Shown one piece after another: positions 15,399 through 23,943 of a stretch of 64,000 bases of DNA. The notes beneath the pieces were generated by a model. It ran no database searches and was not told where the DNA came from. It worked only from the letters and a program-made list of their open reading frames with translations. The first letter of the stretch is position 1; the number at the start of each line of letters is the position of its first letter. A program made the position numbers and the translations under genes. The stretch is from Limisalsivibrio acetivorans (GTDB lineage: Bacteria; Chrysiogenota; Deferribacteres; Deferribacterales; Geovibrionaceae): assembly GCF_000421105.1 (NCBI RefSeq), contig NZ_ATWF01000001.1:1150930-1214929 (forward strand). The letters run 5' to 3'.

Positions 15399-17289
15399 CA
15401 CTGCCCCCATTCTTATTCATTAATTCTCTTAATCCTTCTGCCCATTCATCGATATTCACACGTGATATATGCAGTGCTGCATAGTTATAACCATACAGGT
15501 CAAATATTTCGTTCCGTGCGTGCTCTTCTATTTCAAAATGCTCATCCTTCTTTCCTTCGTTCACAAGCGTTTCCGCCGTAAGTTGCCGGAAATGACTCTC
15601 ATCACATTCTTCGTTAAAATGCATATAACCGATTGCGCCTTCTGATGACTCTCTTTCTATCAGTACTTTTCCAGTTTCGCTCAGCCATGCCTGGACTGTT
15701 TTTTTGAGTATATGTACATTCAGAGTATAGAGCTGAGCTTTCGCCAGGCCTTTTCGAGTCGGGCCGTTTATCATCGGAGCCTTCGTTGTACTAGCTCCCT
15801 TAATCGCATACACACCTAGCGCTTCCCTTTTCGCTGTATATGCGTAGACTGTTTCTGTCTCATAACCGGAATCCACAACAGTGCAAATAATAGGCAGTGA
15901 TGCACCAGATGGGTGGGTGTATTTCTTAGATAGAACATGGTCAAGCTGATTCCATGGTATATCCGACAAGGGACTCCCGTAGAGTACACGATGCTGAATA
16001 TGCCATCTCTGTAGATTTACTCCCCAACCCTGTACCAACACTTCCAACCTGTCCTTCTGCACATCTACAGCAGCTGTAAGCACGCATACACCGACAGGAA
16101 GCCTCTCTTCAGGGCTATATGACCCGAGATTCCGGCGTATTGCTGCTATTTGTTCTTCTTCAACGGTTACCGACGGCTTGTAGAGCTCAGCCAGGTAGCC
16201 GTTGTAGTACACGCGCAAAGCGTCTGCCCCTTTTCTTTTTGCAATGATATACTCGTAAAGCATCTTACCGAATGTGACATGAGGGCTGTAGAAACTACTG
16301 ACACGAAAAGATATTACAAGTCGTTCGCCGGCTTCGAGCACACTGTAGAGTTCTTCATTTTTGCGTGTCTTCCACACGAGACTTGCAAGCATCTGTCGCC
16401 TCGATTTCTCTTTGATACGGTATGAGCATGCAGGGCACTCATAATATGCAAGCTCCCTAGCGTCATCAGGCTCAATATCTTTGGGGTGCAGATGCTTCTT
16501 GTCAAAAACAAACTCTTCAGCGCAATCTGGGCAAGGCACATAAGGATAAAATACATAGTCTGCATTCTCTGCATCATCACATATCCCCCCCTCATGCATC
16601 GGCTTGCCAACTCTAACGATGAGAGAATTAATAAAACCCTTAACCCTTTCTTTTATCAGAGATATAACACTGCCGTATTTTCTGAGGGCCGGCATATCAT
16701 CCTCTTCATCAACAAAGACAATCTTTAGGGGGCGGGATGACAAAGTATTCTCGGAACCGCCCCAGGCCAGGTACATTTTTCCGCCAACAAAAGAGAGGTC
16801 CTTCTTGCGGATTTTACGACCTTCGGCAGTACATATCTTCTTGAGTATATCCCCCTGAGTATTCTCAATCATCGGTAGAACACGGTCATTAAACAGCTCG
16901 ACTGCTTTTGCCTCATTAGGAGCAAGTAGCCCCATCGGTCCAGGAGATTTGTGTATAAAGTACCCTATGCCGTTTAGATACGACTCTGTCTTTGCAACCT
17001 GCGTCCCCCCGACTATAATGATTTCAGCACATGCTCCGGACGACATAGCATCCATTATCCCGTTCGTATGCGGGAAGAGGTCTTTTCGCCAGGGGCCTGC
17101 GACACTCGTTGTTTGCGAGGTCAAAATACGATACTTAGCCGCCCATTCTGAGCAAGTGAGACTGTCAGAAGGTAGAGCTGATACATACTCAATCTCGAAG
17201 TATTCTTCAATACTCAGATCAGCATCAGCAAGAGAAGGGAATTGCAAATAAACATCTTTCAGTACCGCATCTTCAGCAAGCACTCTCAT
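15391..17289 (-). CDS. Terminase large subunit (lambda gpA family)
   Basis: 632 residues (lambda gpA is 641). ATPase part: EIIIVGGTQVAKTESYLNGI holds the Walker A region and KIVFVDEEDDMPA the Walker B. Two C-x2-C pairs follow (YVPCPDCAEEF and YYECPACSYRI). The nuclease part begins at LTAAVDVQKDRLEVLVQGWG with the first catalytic Asp. It cuts and pumps DNA into the procapsid. It overlaps the small subunit by ATGA, as in lambda. Confidence 0.95.
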   Translation of the reverse strand: MRVLAEDAVLKDVYLQFPSLADADLSIEEYFEIEYVSALPSDSLTCSEWAAKYRILTSQTTSVAGPWRKDLFPHTNGIMDAMSSGACAEIIIVGGTQVAKTESYLNGIGYFIHKSPGPMGLLAPNEAKAVELFNDRVLPMIENTQGDILKKICTAEGRKIRKKDLSFVGGKMYLAWGGSENTLSSRPLKIVFVDEEDDMPALRKYGSVISLIKERVKGFINSLIVRVGKPMHEGGICDDAENADYVFYPYVPCPDCAEEFVFDKKHLHPKDIEPDDARELAYYECPACSYRIKEKSRRQMLASLVWKTRKNEELYSVLEAGERLVISFRVSSFYSPHVTFGKMLYEYIIAKRKGADALRVYYNGYLAELYKPSVTVEEEQIAAIRRNLGSYSPEERLPVGVCVLTAAVDVQKDRLEVLVQGWGVNLQRWHIQHRVLYGSPLSDIPWNQLDHVLSKKYTHPSGASLPIICTVVDSGYETETVYAYTAKREALGVYAIKGASTTKAPMINGPTRKGLAKAQLYTLNVHILKKTVQAWLSETGKVLIERESSEGAIGYMHFNEECDESHFRQLTAETLVNEGKKDEHFEIEEHARNEIFDLYGYNYAALHISRVNIDEWAEGLRELMNKNGGSDD

Positions 17290-17957
17290 TTGACTGCCTC
17301 TAGAGCTCGGGCATAGCGGGCGAGTATAAAACTTTTCTGCTTTGACAGTATTTGCCTCTGTTCATTCTTCGACTTCCCATCAAGCTGGTCTGGCAGTGTG
17401 CTGAAAACATCATCAAGGTCTTGGCGGAGAGCAACTATTCTCGCAGCAAATTCACGCCCTACCTTTTCTCGCTCAATGAGCTCCCCTCGCTTTCGCTGTA
17501 GCTCAACTTCGAGCATCTGAGAGCGTAAATGTTTCTGGTGTATATCAGCTTTCATCTTTTCACCGACATAGCCGTCATCATCCATCTGCTGGAGATGCTT
17601 CTCTGCGTATGCGTCTACGTCTGTGCGTCGATATACCCCATCCCTTGGGGAAAAATACCCATTTTTTATATGGTTAGAAATTGTGCGTTCGGATACTTTA
17701 TAACCCACTCCGGTCAGATATTTATGTACACTAACGATGGTTTTGAACGATTCTTCTTCAGCATTCTTTTTATATTTCACAAGCGTGGACTCAAGATGCC
17801 TTTTTGCGCTCTCAGCTGCTTTGAGGGCACGCTGCGTCTTCTCTGCCCTTGCCTCTTCCTTCGCACTCATGTATGACTCAAGCGCTAGTTGCAGGAGCTC
17901 AGACTCCTCAAGTTCAAGATTGTCGATTATCTCAAGTACCTTGTCTTCAAGCGTCAT
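17286..17957 (-). CDS. Terminase small subunit-like protein
   Basis: Real start is the ATG at 17957 (MTLEDKVLEIIDNLELEESE); the longer frame upstream is a shadow of the zinc gene. The protein has 223 residues: a coiled N-terminus, a central HTH-like region (VSERTISNHIKNGYFSPRDG with a strand VYRRTDVDAYAEKHL), and a C-terminal helix with RGELIEREKVGREFAARIVA, which is typical of Nu1-like proteins. It recognises the packaging site. Overlaps the large subunit and the zinc/HTH gene. Confidence 0.85.
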   Translation of the reverse strand: MTLEDKVLEIIDNLELEESELLQLALESYMSAKEEARAEKTQRALKAAESAKRHLESTLVKYKKNAEEESFKTIVSVHKYLTGVGYKVSERTISNHIKNGYFSPRDGVYRRTDVDAYAEKHLQQMDDDGYVGEKMKADIHQKHLRSQMLEVELQRKRGELIEREKVGREFAARIVALRQDLDDVFSTLPDQLDGKSKNEQRQILSKQKSFILARYARALEAVK

Positions 17958-18315
17958 CTTCCATCTCCATTTTGTAGCGCCAGATGCGTACAGTCTCTTC
18001 AGATACACCGGTAAGCATTGCGGTACTCTCATCGGTAGTTCCTGCCCCCAGCAATGCCAGCAGCAGCAGCTGGGAGCTCGGAGGTAACTTTGACCCTGCC
18101 AAAGGGGTCCCTGAGTTCCAGCTGTACCATTTTCCACAGCTGGCACACGATATCTTCTTGCCAGCATTAAGTGTCTCAAATCTATCCGGGGCGGTTTTCC
18201 CGCACTGGGGGCAGCGACAGTCAGCATTAAACATCCGGAATAAATACTCCTTTGCCGATGTATCATTCATCAGCTCTGTGCAGAAATCTGCTGCTATTTG
18301 CTCAAGCTTGTTCAT
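17947..18315 (-). CDS. Zinc-ribbon plus HTH protein resembling transposase N-termini
   Basis: 122 residues. A four-Cys zinc ribbon (DCRCPQCGK and KKISCASCGKWYSW) is followed by a short HTH (GTTDESTAMLTGVSEETVRI), the layout of InsA/IS1595-type DNA-binding domains. There is no catalytic domain, so it is not a transposase. The start overlaps the helicase stop by TAATG and the end overlaps the small terminase start. It probably regulates transcription of the packaging genes or guides packaging. Confidence 0.75.
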   Translation of the reverse strand: MNKLEQIAADFCTELMNDTSAKEYLFRMFNADCRCPQCGKTAPDRFETLNAGKKISCASCGKWYSWNSGTPLAGSKLPPSSQLLLLALLGAGTTDESTAMLTGVSEETVRIWRYKMEMEDDA

Positions 18316-19772
18316 TAGCGCACCTTCGGCAGCTTATATTTTCTCTGGCCGCCCATTCCTTTCTGCATCTTTTCCTTCGAAAATATTGTCGGCTCTATCA
18401 TTCTGATGCTTTCCATTACTTTCCTCGAGCTGTGGTCTACATCAAATATAACTTTATACGCTTCGATTAAATCAGTCTGTGCTATCTCATCCCTTTCAAA
18501 ATCTGCAACAATTGAGTGGTATAACCCGCCACGGTCGCTGTCTTTTAACTCAATCAGAAGCGAAAGATCCCGCTCTAGTATTGCTTTCACATACATACTA
18601 AGCTTGCTGTTCGTTCCGCTGACAATCGCTCGCTTTTCAGGGGTGTCAAGAGCAGTGTGATACATCTCCCAGTCGACATCGTAAGCTTTCAGATACTTCG
18701 CAAAATTCTCCAGCTCTTTTTCGATATTCTCCACAAGCTCAAATGTATTAAGCTTCTCCTTAATCGGTCCGCCTGTCTTTAGTACAGTAAATCGCCTGTC
18801 TGTAGGTTCGATCTCAACCGGCAAAGCTTCGTTCGATGTAATGTATATATTCCCGTAAACCTGCACCTGTTCTGCATCAGTAAACTTCTCTTCCAGCTGA
18901 ATAGAATGGTCAGTCACGAGTTGCTTTAGAAAGTTTTTGTGATGCTTCCGCCCTTTCATATCTACTGCAACCTCGTTCAAATTAAAGAAAAGCATCTCGT
19001 TGACCCAGCTTTTGAACTGAGATTCAATCCTGCTCTGGTCCACTACAACGCAATGTCGCTCTCCGAATAGTGGCTTCAAGACATATTCAAAAAACATCGA
19101 TTTACCGGAGCCCTGGTCCCCTCTTAGCACTAATGCTACATTGCTCTTTTCAAGTGTCTGAAAAAAACCGGCTAACCAGTTCTCGATCCACTCAAAATAG
19201 TCGTGATTCTCATTTGCCAGATTTATGAGGAGCTTTTCAATCCATAGATGCTGCTTGCGCTTGTACCCTTGGAGGGATACCTTCATATACTCACTTGGGC
19301 GAAAGCTTGTACGTCTCCAAATCCCCTTATGATAATAAAACTCGGAAGGGGCAAAAGGGGTGAAATCCTCGTGTACAACAAGCAGATCCTTCGCTGCTAT
19401 GTCAGCTCGCACAAACGTATCTCCGGAGCCTTTGTTGCGGAAAAGCTGTATCTTATCGAGCTTAAAATCGGAACAAAGAACCCGGCCTACCTTCTCGTCA
19501 TCTGCTATTTCAGTGGGATCAGCTTCGACATTTCTGCGATATACGACCCTACCCTGGGGTGATAGCCATATAGCTGCACCCGCCTGATATATCTTTTTTA
19601 TTGCTCTGTTTTCGATATCTTCGATTTTCTTATGTGATTCAATCACTTCACGTACCCAGTTATTCTCTATGAAGTTGCGGTAGTCAGGCCTGTTTTTCGT
19701 GTCCAGTATGTATTTTTTTTCCCTTTCAAGAGGCAGCAGCTCATCCTTGAGTTTCGGCTTCTCTTCGCTCAT
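18315..19772 (-). CDS. Primase-helicase (DUF5906 / D5-like SF3 ATPase)
   Basis: 485 residues. The C-terminal half is an SF3-like helicase: ALVLRGDQGSGKSMFFEYVL holds Walker A, NEMLFFNLNEVAVD Walker B, and YGNIYITSNEALPVEIEPTD the sensor and arginine finger region (DRRF). The N-terminus is a charged region of unknown fold. It would unwind DNA at the phage origin, working with the AEP-like primase two genes upstream. Starts by ATGA overlap with the 79-residue gene. Confidence 0.9.
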   Translation of the reverse strand: MSEEKPKLKDELLPLEREKKYILDTKNRPDYRNFIENNWVREVIESHKKIEDIENRAIKKIYQAGAAIWLSPQGRVVYRRNVEADPTEIADDEKVGRVLCSDFKLDKIQLFRNKGSGDTFVRADIAAKDLLVVHEDFTPFAPSEFYYHKGIWRRTSFRPSEYMKVSLQGYKRKQHLWIEKLLINLANENHDYFEWIENWLAGFFQTLEKSNVALVLRGDQGSGKSMFFEYVLKPLFGERHCVVVDQSRIESQFKSWVNEMLFFNLNEVAVDMKGRKHHKNFLKQLVTDHSIQLEEKFTDAEQVQVYGNIYITSNEALPVEIEPTDRRFTVLKTGGPIKEKLNTFELVENIEKELENFAKYLKAYDVDWEMYHTALDTPEKRAIVSGTNSKLSMYVKAILERDLSLLIELKDSDRGGLYHSIVADFERDEIAQTDLIEAYKVIFDVDHSSRKVMESIRMIEPTIFSKEKMQKGMGGQRKYKLPKVR

Positions 19773-20008
19773 AGCTCATCCCTGCTCTGTATGTTTTTTG
19801 CTATCTGCTCAATACTAATCCCTTCCCGTATCGAGTATCTCTCAAGTCCATCGAAGGATATTACACCTAGTTCGCTAAAGTAATCGGGAAGTGATATAGT
19901 GTCATAAGACAATGCATAGCATGATCCTTCTTGGAGCCGATACCGCACTACCGCTTGGTCTGTTATCTCAATGCAACTCTCCGGAACTGGGATAAAGACT
20001 CTATACAT
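19769..20008 (-). CDS. Small phage protein between primase and helicase
   Basis: 79 residues from the ATG at 20008 (TGATG overlap with the primase stop). It contains IPVPESCIEITDQAVVRYRL and ISFDGLERYSIREGISIEQI, a mixed beta/alpha protein without a known motif. The position suggests a replication accessory protein. No function can be named. Confidence 0.65.
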   Translation of the reverse strand: MYRVFIPVPESCIEITDQAVVRYRLQEGSCYALSYDTISLPDYFSELGVISFDGLERYSIREGISIEQIAKNIQSRDEL

Positions 20009-20844
20009 CACACATCCCCGATATATGCGAGATAATCACAGGACATACATTTAACCATAAGTGACCCGTTTTTATGCCTGGCTACAAAGGCCGATGGATC
20101 TTTGTCAGGATGAGTAGGACTAGGACACCGCACAGAGACCCGTTCGCTTGTTATGTACTCAAGATCCTCGAAAGGCACAGACTCAAGCCCTCTACCCTTT
20201 TTTACCTCTATCAATGTCGTTCGGGGGAGCTCATTCCTTTTTAGCCCGGCAGTTCTGCCCGTCTCCTTCTTATATCTCTTTTTAATTTTCCTCTGCTGCT
20301 TGCACTCCTCTGCTTGTTTCATTTCTTGCACAGCACCAAAGTTTTTATATAACACGGGAAAATCAAGTACTTTCCCAGTCAGCAAATAATGTACTTGCTG
20401 GTTAGGGTTAGGGAAAAAAAAGCGTGTCGGATCCTTTGTCTTATCTATATTCTGCAGTATCCCGAGCAAATCAGCGAGATAGTCATAAAATAGCTGGTAT
20501 TCCCCAAACTCTAGGTTCACAGGAGATGTGAGGGGAATAAGAAGACGATATCTATCACATGACGGCTTATCTTTTTTTTCTTTCTGATGACTCTTTGACG
20601 TTACTACCAGAGATGTAATACCAAGTGACAGCATTCGTTTGCGCGTCTCTTCAAGAGGATATCCGTCATCGAAATCAAACATAAACAACTCAGACACACC
20701 TTTCATATGATCACGGTGACGATGCCCCCCCTCAAAAATACCTACGGAATAGTTCACGCTAGAAGTTATCTCATGCAGCCGCAAAAAAGGGACATTCACT
20801 TCTTTAAAGCGATATGTAATATCCGTTGATACAGAAAGACGCAT
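20008..20844 (-). CDS. AEP-like DNA primase with a C-terminal zinc finger
   Basis: 278 residues from the ATG at 20844. MFDFDDGYP holds the DxD-like metal site of archaeo-eukaryotic primases, followed by VVTSKSHQKEK and DRYRLLIPLT, which match the second and third AEP motifs. The C-terminus has SVRCPSPTHPDKDPSAF and LMVKCMSCDYLAYIG, a CHC2-type zinc finger placed at the end rather than the start. It makes primers for phage DNA replication together with the helicase. Confidence 0.82.
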   Translation of the reverse strand: MRLSVSTDITYRFKEVNVPFLRLHEITSSVNYSVGIFEGGHRHRDHMKGVSELFMFDFDDGYPLEETRKRMLSLGITSLVVTSKSHQKEKKDKPSCDRYRLLIPLTSPVNLEFGEYQLFYDYLADLLGILQNIDKTKDPTRFFFPNPNQQVHYLLTGKVLDFPVLYKNFGAVQEMKQAEECKQQRKIKKRYKKETGRTAGLKRNELPRTTLIEVKKGRGLESVPFEDLEYITSERVSVRCPSPTHPDKDPSAFVARHKNGSLMVKCMSCDYLAYIGDV

Positions 20845-21170
20845 CACAATGCCTCGTCGCCTATAACACGCTGTAAGTTGCCGGCAACGTACCTTCGTAT
20901 ATCTCCCATTCGATACCGCACACTGTTGCCTACCTTCGTGTAGGGTATACCTGTTTTCGCAGTTCGCATGTTCCTCAATGTCGATGTCGACATCCCAGTC
21001 AGTTTGGCCACTTCCCGGTCATCCAGAAGCTGGTCATCACTGTACTTTTTTTCCGATGCCTGAGTTGATATATACACAAGCAAATCGATCTGCTTCGTCA
21101 GGTCCTCTATAACAGGTTTCAAAGCTGTTGATACCGCTGCTGTAATATAACTGTCTATGCTTCCGGACAT
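20844..21170 (-). CDS. HTH protein with AlpA/excisionase fold
   Basis: 108 residues. A helical N-terminus (ALKPVIEDLTKQIDLLVYIS) is followed by DREVAKLTGMSTSTLRNMRT and VGNSVRYRMGDIRRYVAGN, the standard excisionase/AlpA winged HTH. The stop overlaps the primase start (TGATG). It could be the phage excisionase or an activator of early genes. Confidence 0.8.
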   Translation of the reverse strand: MSGSIDSYITAAVSTALKPVIEDLTKQIDLLVYISTQASEKKYSDDQLLDDREVAKLTGMSTSTLRNMRTAKTGIPYTKVGNSVRYRMGDIRRYVAGNLQRVIGDEAL

Positions 21171-21171
21171 C

Positions 21172-21354
21172 TCAGTACCCCGCAGTTTTTATACTTCTCA
21201 CGTCGATATAGCATTCAGGATAGAGTCTTTTTCCAGCTCGTATACAAGCTGTCTCTGCTTCTTTGCAGGTCTCTGCAGATACTCTCACCTTCTTCTTCGC
21301 ATGAAGCCTCTTATTCTTGTATACCAGATACATGCAGTCGAACTGAATGTTCAT
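21172..21354 (-). CDS. Small basic phage protein of unknown function
   Basis: 60 residues, basic, with YLVYKNKRLHAKKKVRVSAE and a helix with two Cys (CKEAETACIRAGKRLYPECY). It is coupled to the CII-like gene by ATGA and ends one base before the next gene. No domain recognised. Confidence 0.6.
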   Translation of the reverse strand: MNIQFDCMYLVYKNKRLHAKKKVRVSAETCKEAETACIRAGKRLYPECYIDVRSIKTAGY

Positions 21355-21824
21355 GACTTCTTTGCCTCCTCTACTATCTGCTTCATCAACAGCGTTTTTT
21401 CGAGTACATCCTCTATCTCTCTAAGGAGCTCAGTAGCTTCCTTTCTGGATACATTTGTTCCGCCGTCTGAATCGGGGTGTACAGCTTTTGATACATGGTC
21501 AACTACATCGGAGAACTCCCTCCCCAAGTCGCTCATACAGCTCATGATAGCAGCAGTCTCCCCCTCATAGGCTGGAAGAGGGATATAGAGCCCACCTCCA
21601 ATTGCAGCTATTTTCTCTAATGTCTCGCGGGGATGTACTTCTCTGATGAGATGGAGGAATGACTCAAGCTTCGGCGTCTGCTCGCCAAGACTGTATTTTT
21701 TTACTGCGCTTACAGATACGCCAAGCATCTCGGCAATATCTTTGTGCTTATGCCCTGCAGCGGAAAGCTCAAACATCAAAAGCCTCATCACCTGTTCGCA
21801 TGTCCTTTTCTTAACCGATATCAT
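21351..21824 (-). CDS. CII-like phage regulator with HTH
   Basis: Start at the ATG at 21824, eight bases after GGAGG; 157 residues. The N-terminus carries an HTH (GHKHKDIAEMLGVSVSAVKK), followed by a helical C-terminal domain (RKEATELLREIEDVLEKTLL). The layout resembles Phage_CP76/CII-type regulators of P2-like and other phages. It is the third gene of the early minus-strand operon, behind the Cro-like gene. Confidence 0.72.
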   Translation of the reverse strand: MISVKKRTCEQVMRLLMFELSAAGHKHKDIAEMLGVSVSAVKKYSLGEQTPKLESFLHLIREVHPRETLEKIAAIGGGLYIPLPAYEGETAAIMSCMSDLGREFSDVVDHVSKAVHPDSDGGTNVSRKEATELLREIEDVLEKTLLMKQIVEEAKKS

Positions 21825-21921
21825 TCTTATCAACCTCCACTACTCGACACCCCAACACGGTTCGCTGCCCATCTAGCTCCATTACCCTTTGCACTGGTCT
21901 CTCTTTCGGTCTAAGAAACAT
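21811..21921 (-). CDS. Possible 36-residue ORF between Cro-like and CII-like genes
   Basis: ATG at 21921 lies inside the end of the Cro-like gene, and the TAA at 21811 lies inside the CII-like gene. It reads through GQRTVLGCRVVEVDKNDIG with no stop. It fills the only gap in the early operon, but no good ribosome site is visible. Coding is uncertain. Confidence 0.35.
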   Translation of the reverse strand: MFLRPKERPVQRVMELDGQRTVLGCRVVEVDKNDIG

Positions 21922-22165
21922 GTTCAAGATCTTCTTCAGCATCACTGCTCTCCCTCTTCTCTGATATCATCTCTTCTATTGCAGCTTCGAGCATCTCGCT
22001 GTCGAGTTTTCCGCTGAAATACAGGCTAACATGCGGAGTAGGCACATCAGTACGTCTAGCAAGGTCCGCCTGGCTGAATCCGCAGCCTAGATATTCTTCA
22101 AGTTTTGCTATCCGTGCCTGCAGGGCAGGAATACGCTCACGCAAAAGTCTCGCTCTCTTTCTCAC
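21911..22165 (-). CDS. Cro-like HTH regulator, first gene of the early operon
   Basis: 84 residues from a GTG at 22165 with AGAGGAG seven bases upstream. The protein is a basic helix, then GCGFSQADLARRTDVPTPHV, a clear HTH, then an acidic tail. It is transcribed away from the CI-like repressor across a 210-base control region. By position and size it acts as Cro. Confidence 0.75.
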   Translation of the reverse strand: MRKRARLLRERIPALQARIAKLEEYLGCGFSQADLARRTDVPTPHVSLYFSGKLDSEMLEAAIEEMISEKRESSDAEEDLEHVS

Positions 22166-22375
22166 TGTTCAGCTCCTCTTATCTTGCTCATGTACTTACA
22201 TCAGCGCCCGGGGCATACAGAACTCAAGTTGATATACCTATACTCATAGTATTGGATTGCTCATTCCAACCATATTCTGTATGATGTGTAATGTTATATA
22301 ATCTATAATGTAGATATTATGCACTCATTATGCATATGTCAACATTGTTTTGTGTAGATCATGCAAGAGGATATT
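22166..22375. promoter_or_regulatory. Divergent lysis-lysogeny control region
   Basis: This AT-rich stretch separates the CI-like and Cro-like genes. It contains GATGTGTAATGTTA at 22284-22297, which recurs at 24813-24826, and further TAATGT/ACATTAT-like pieces around 22300-22350. Such recurring near-palindromes are likely repressor operators. Promoter boxes were not assigned. Confidence 0.55.
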
Positions 22376-22804
22376 ATGAACTTCGGGCAGAGAATCAAAT
22401 TTATCAGGAATGATAGCAAGTTAACACAGTCTCAATTTGCAGATATTTTCAATAAAACTCACACAGCTGTTCAGTTTTGGGAAGCTAATAAGTCAAAGCC
22501 ACCTAAGCGTGATATCGATAAGATGTGCAAACTTTTCAAAGTAAACAAAGAATGGCTCATTACAGGGAAAGGAGAAATATATTCCCAAGATCTCAATGCT
22601 AATAATAATGTATCAATCGGTAGTAATAACCGGATGGAAGCCGGCGGCTCAAACACAATCAACATAAACGGAGCTGGACAAGAGCCAGAGATGAGAAAAG
22701 ATGTCGCTGAACTCATTCAGCTGCTGAACGATTACGCACCGCCGACTATGGTCAAGCAAATCAAAGACAGACTCCTCGAAATAAAAAAGAACTACAATCT
22801 ATAG
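22376..22804 (+). CDS. CI-like phage repressor (XRE HTH, no peptidase domain)
   Basis: 142 residues from the ATG at 22376, which has AAGAGGA before it. The N-terminus is a clear XRE domain (SKLTQSQFADIFNKTHTAVQ and FKVNKEWLITGKGE). A glycine/asparagine-rich linker (NNNVSIGSNNRMEAGGSN) leads to a C-terminal helical region likely for oligomerisation. There is no S24 peptidase, so induction cannot run by RecA-driven self-cleavage. It faces the Cro-like gene. Confidence 0.85.
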   Translation: MNFGQRIKFIRNDSKLTQSQFADIFNKTHTAVQFWEANKSKPPKRDIDKMCKLFKVNKEWLITGKGEIYSQDLNANNNVSIGSNNRMEAGGSNTININGAGQEPEMRKDVAELIQLLNDYAPPTMVKQIKDRLLEIKKNYNL

Positions 22805-22830
22805 CCATATCTCTAAAGTGTGGTATATTG

Positions 22831-22844
22831 TTACATAATGTTAT
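22831..22844. promoter_or_regulatory. Repeated operator-like 14-mer before the WYL-like gene
   Basis: TTACATAATGTTAT occurs here and again at 26928-26941 upstream of the DUF1508 gene. The core ACATAATGT is near palindromic. It lies 30 bases before the WYL-like gene, where a regulator would act. Confidence 0.45.
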
Positions 22845-22874
22845 ATATAATCAATTATCATGCAGGGTAATGTT

Positions 22875-23357
22875 ATGTACAAACTGCGCATCGTAAGCGG
22901 GACTTTCCTATTCATTATGGCCGTTCTATTTCTTTTCAATAAGAGCTGGTTGTTGTCCATTGCCTCTTTCATAATTGCATTTTTTCTTAACCCTATCAAT
23001 TCAAGCAATACCAAGAACAATATAGACAATAACAAGAACGAATCTAGTGACTGGTCCAGTAATGAATTACCTCCTGAATATGATTTTGATTTACCGCCTG
23101 ACATTGGTATTGAAAGCCTGCATGGACTTAAAGAACACATCCACTTTAAGTATAGGTCTAATCATGGAGAAATTACCGAAAGAGATGTTTATGTATATCG
23201 CACAGACTTCTATTATATCAACACATTCTGCGAGCTAAGAAATGACATGAGAACTTTCAAAATTAACAGTATCATAGGTGAAATCATAGACCTCAATACA
23301 GGCGAAGTCTTTGAACCCACAGAGTGGATACAGATGCTTATCTACAAAAACCTATAA
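22875..23357 (+). CDS. Membrane-anchored WYL-like protein encoded beside the repressor
   Basis: Start taken at the ATG at 22875 (160 residues); an ATG at 22860 is in frame. Two hydrophobic segments (VSGTFLFIMAVLFLF, SIASFIIAFFL) precede an asparagine-rich linker and a C-terminal domain of about 75 residues. HIHFKYRSNHGEITERDVYV, then YYINTFCELRNDMRTFKINS, match the F-x-Y...R...RTF-x-I-x-R/S-I pattern of WYL folds. It follows the repressor and so should be expressed in the lysogen; superinfection exclusion or signalling at the membrane are possible roles. Confidence 0.65.
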   Translation: MYKLRIVSGTFLFIMAVLFLFNKSWLLSIASFIIAFFLNPINSSNTKNNIDNNKNESSDWSSNELPPEYDFDLPPDIGIESLHGLKEHIHFKYRSNHGEITERDVYVYRTDFYYINTFCELRNDMRTFKINSIIGEIIDLNTGEVFEPTEWIQMLIYKNL

Positions 23358-23943
23358 GTGCCGGCACAGTTCTTTAATATGCAGACAGAATAACACATTG
23401 CCTCCAGGGTTCAATCCTATCACACCAATCGTGCTATCTGACACCTCTTGGCATAAATGCATTAAACATACTATTTATGCTTGTTAACAATCTATACTTC
23501 ATACACTTATAAGACTGAATAAGCATTGATATGCTATATCTGTTTACTGCTTACTGAATCCCTTATTGCATTCTACACGTGTTATTTATAGTACTATATT
23601 CTGGATTCTGTATTTTCTAATGATTAACTTATTTTCTCATAGCCATCTGCTTGGTAAATTTACGAGCTCAATTCTAGACGTTTTATGCAATATGACCGTC
23701 ATTATTTCGACGTTCATAGTCATGTTAGCCTTATAATATAAGGCAAATTGCTAATACAGAACATCAGATACACTCATGAATGCATTTTTAGCCTTTAACT
23801 ATAAGCAAAAGTACCAATTTCAACCCCCTTTTATTATTCACTAAACATAAACTTATAATTTAAGATTATTCATTTTATCGCTTACTACCATGTATTTTCT
23901 ATAATTATTTTATTAATTGTATTGCACAACGTTGATTTTCAAA

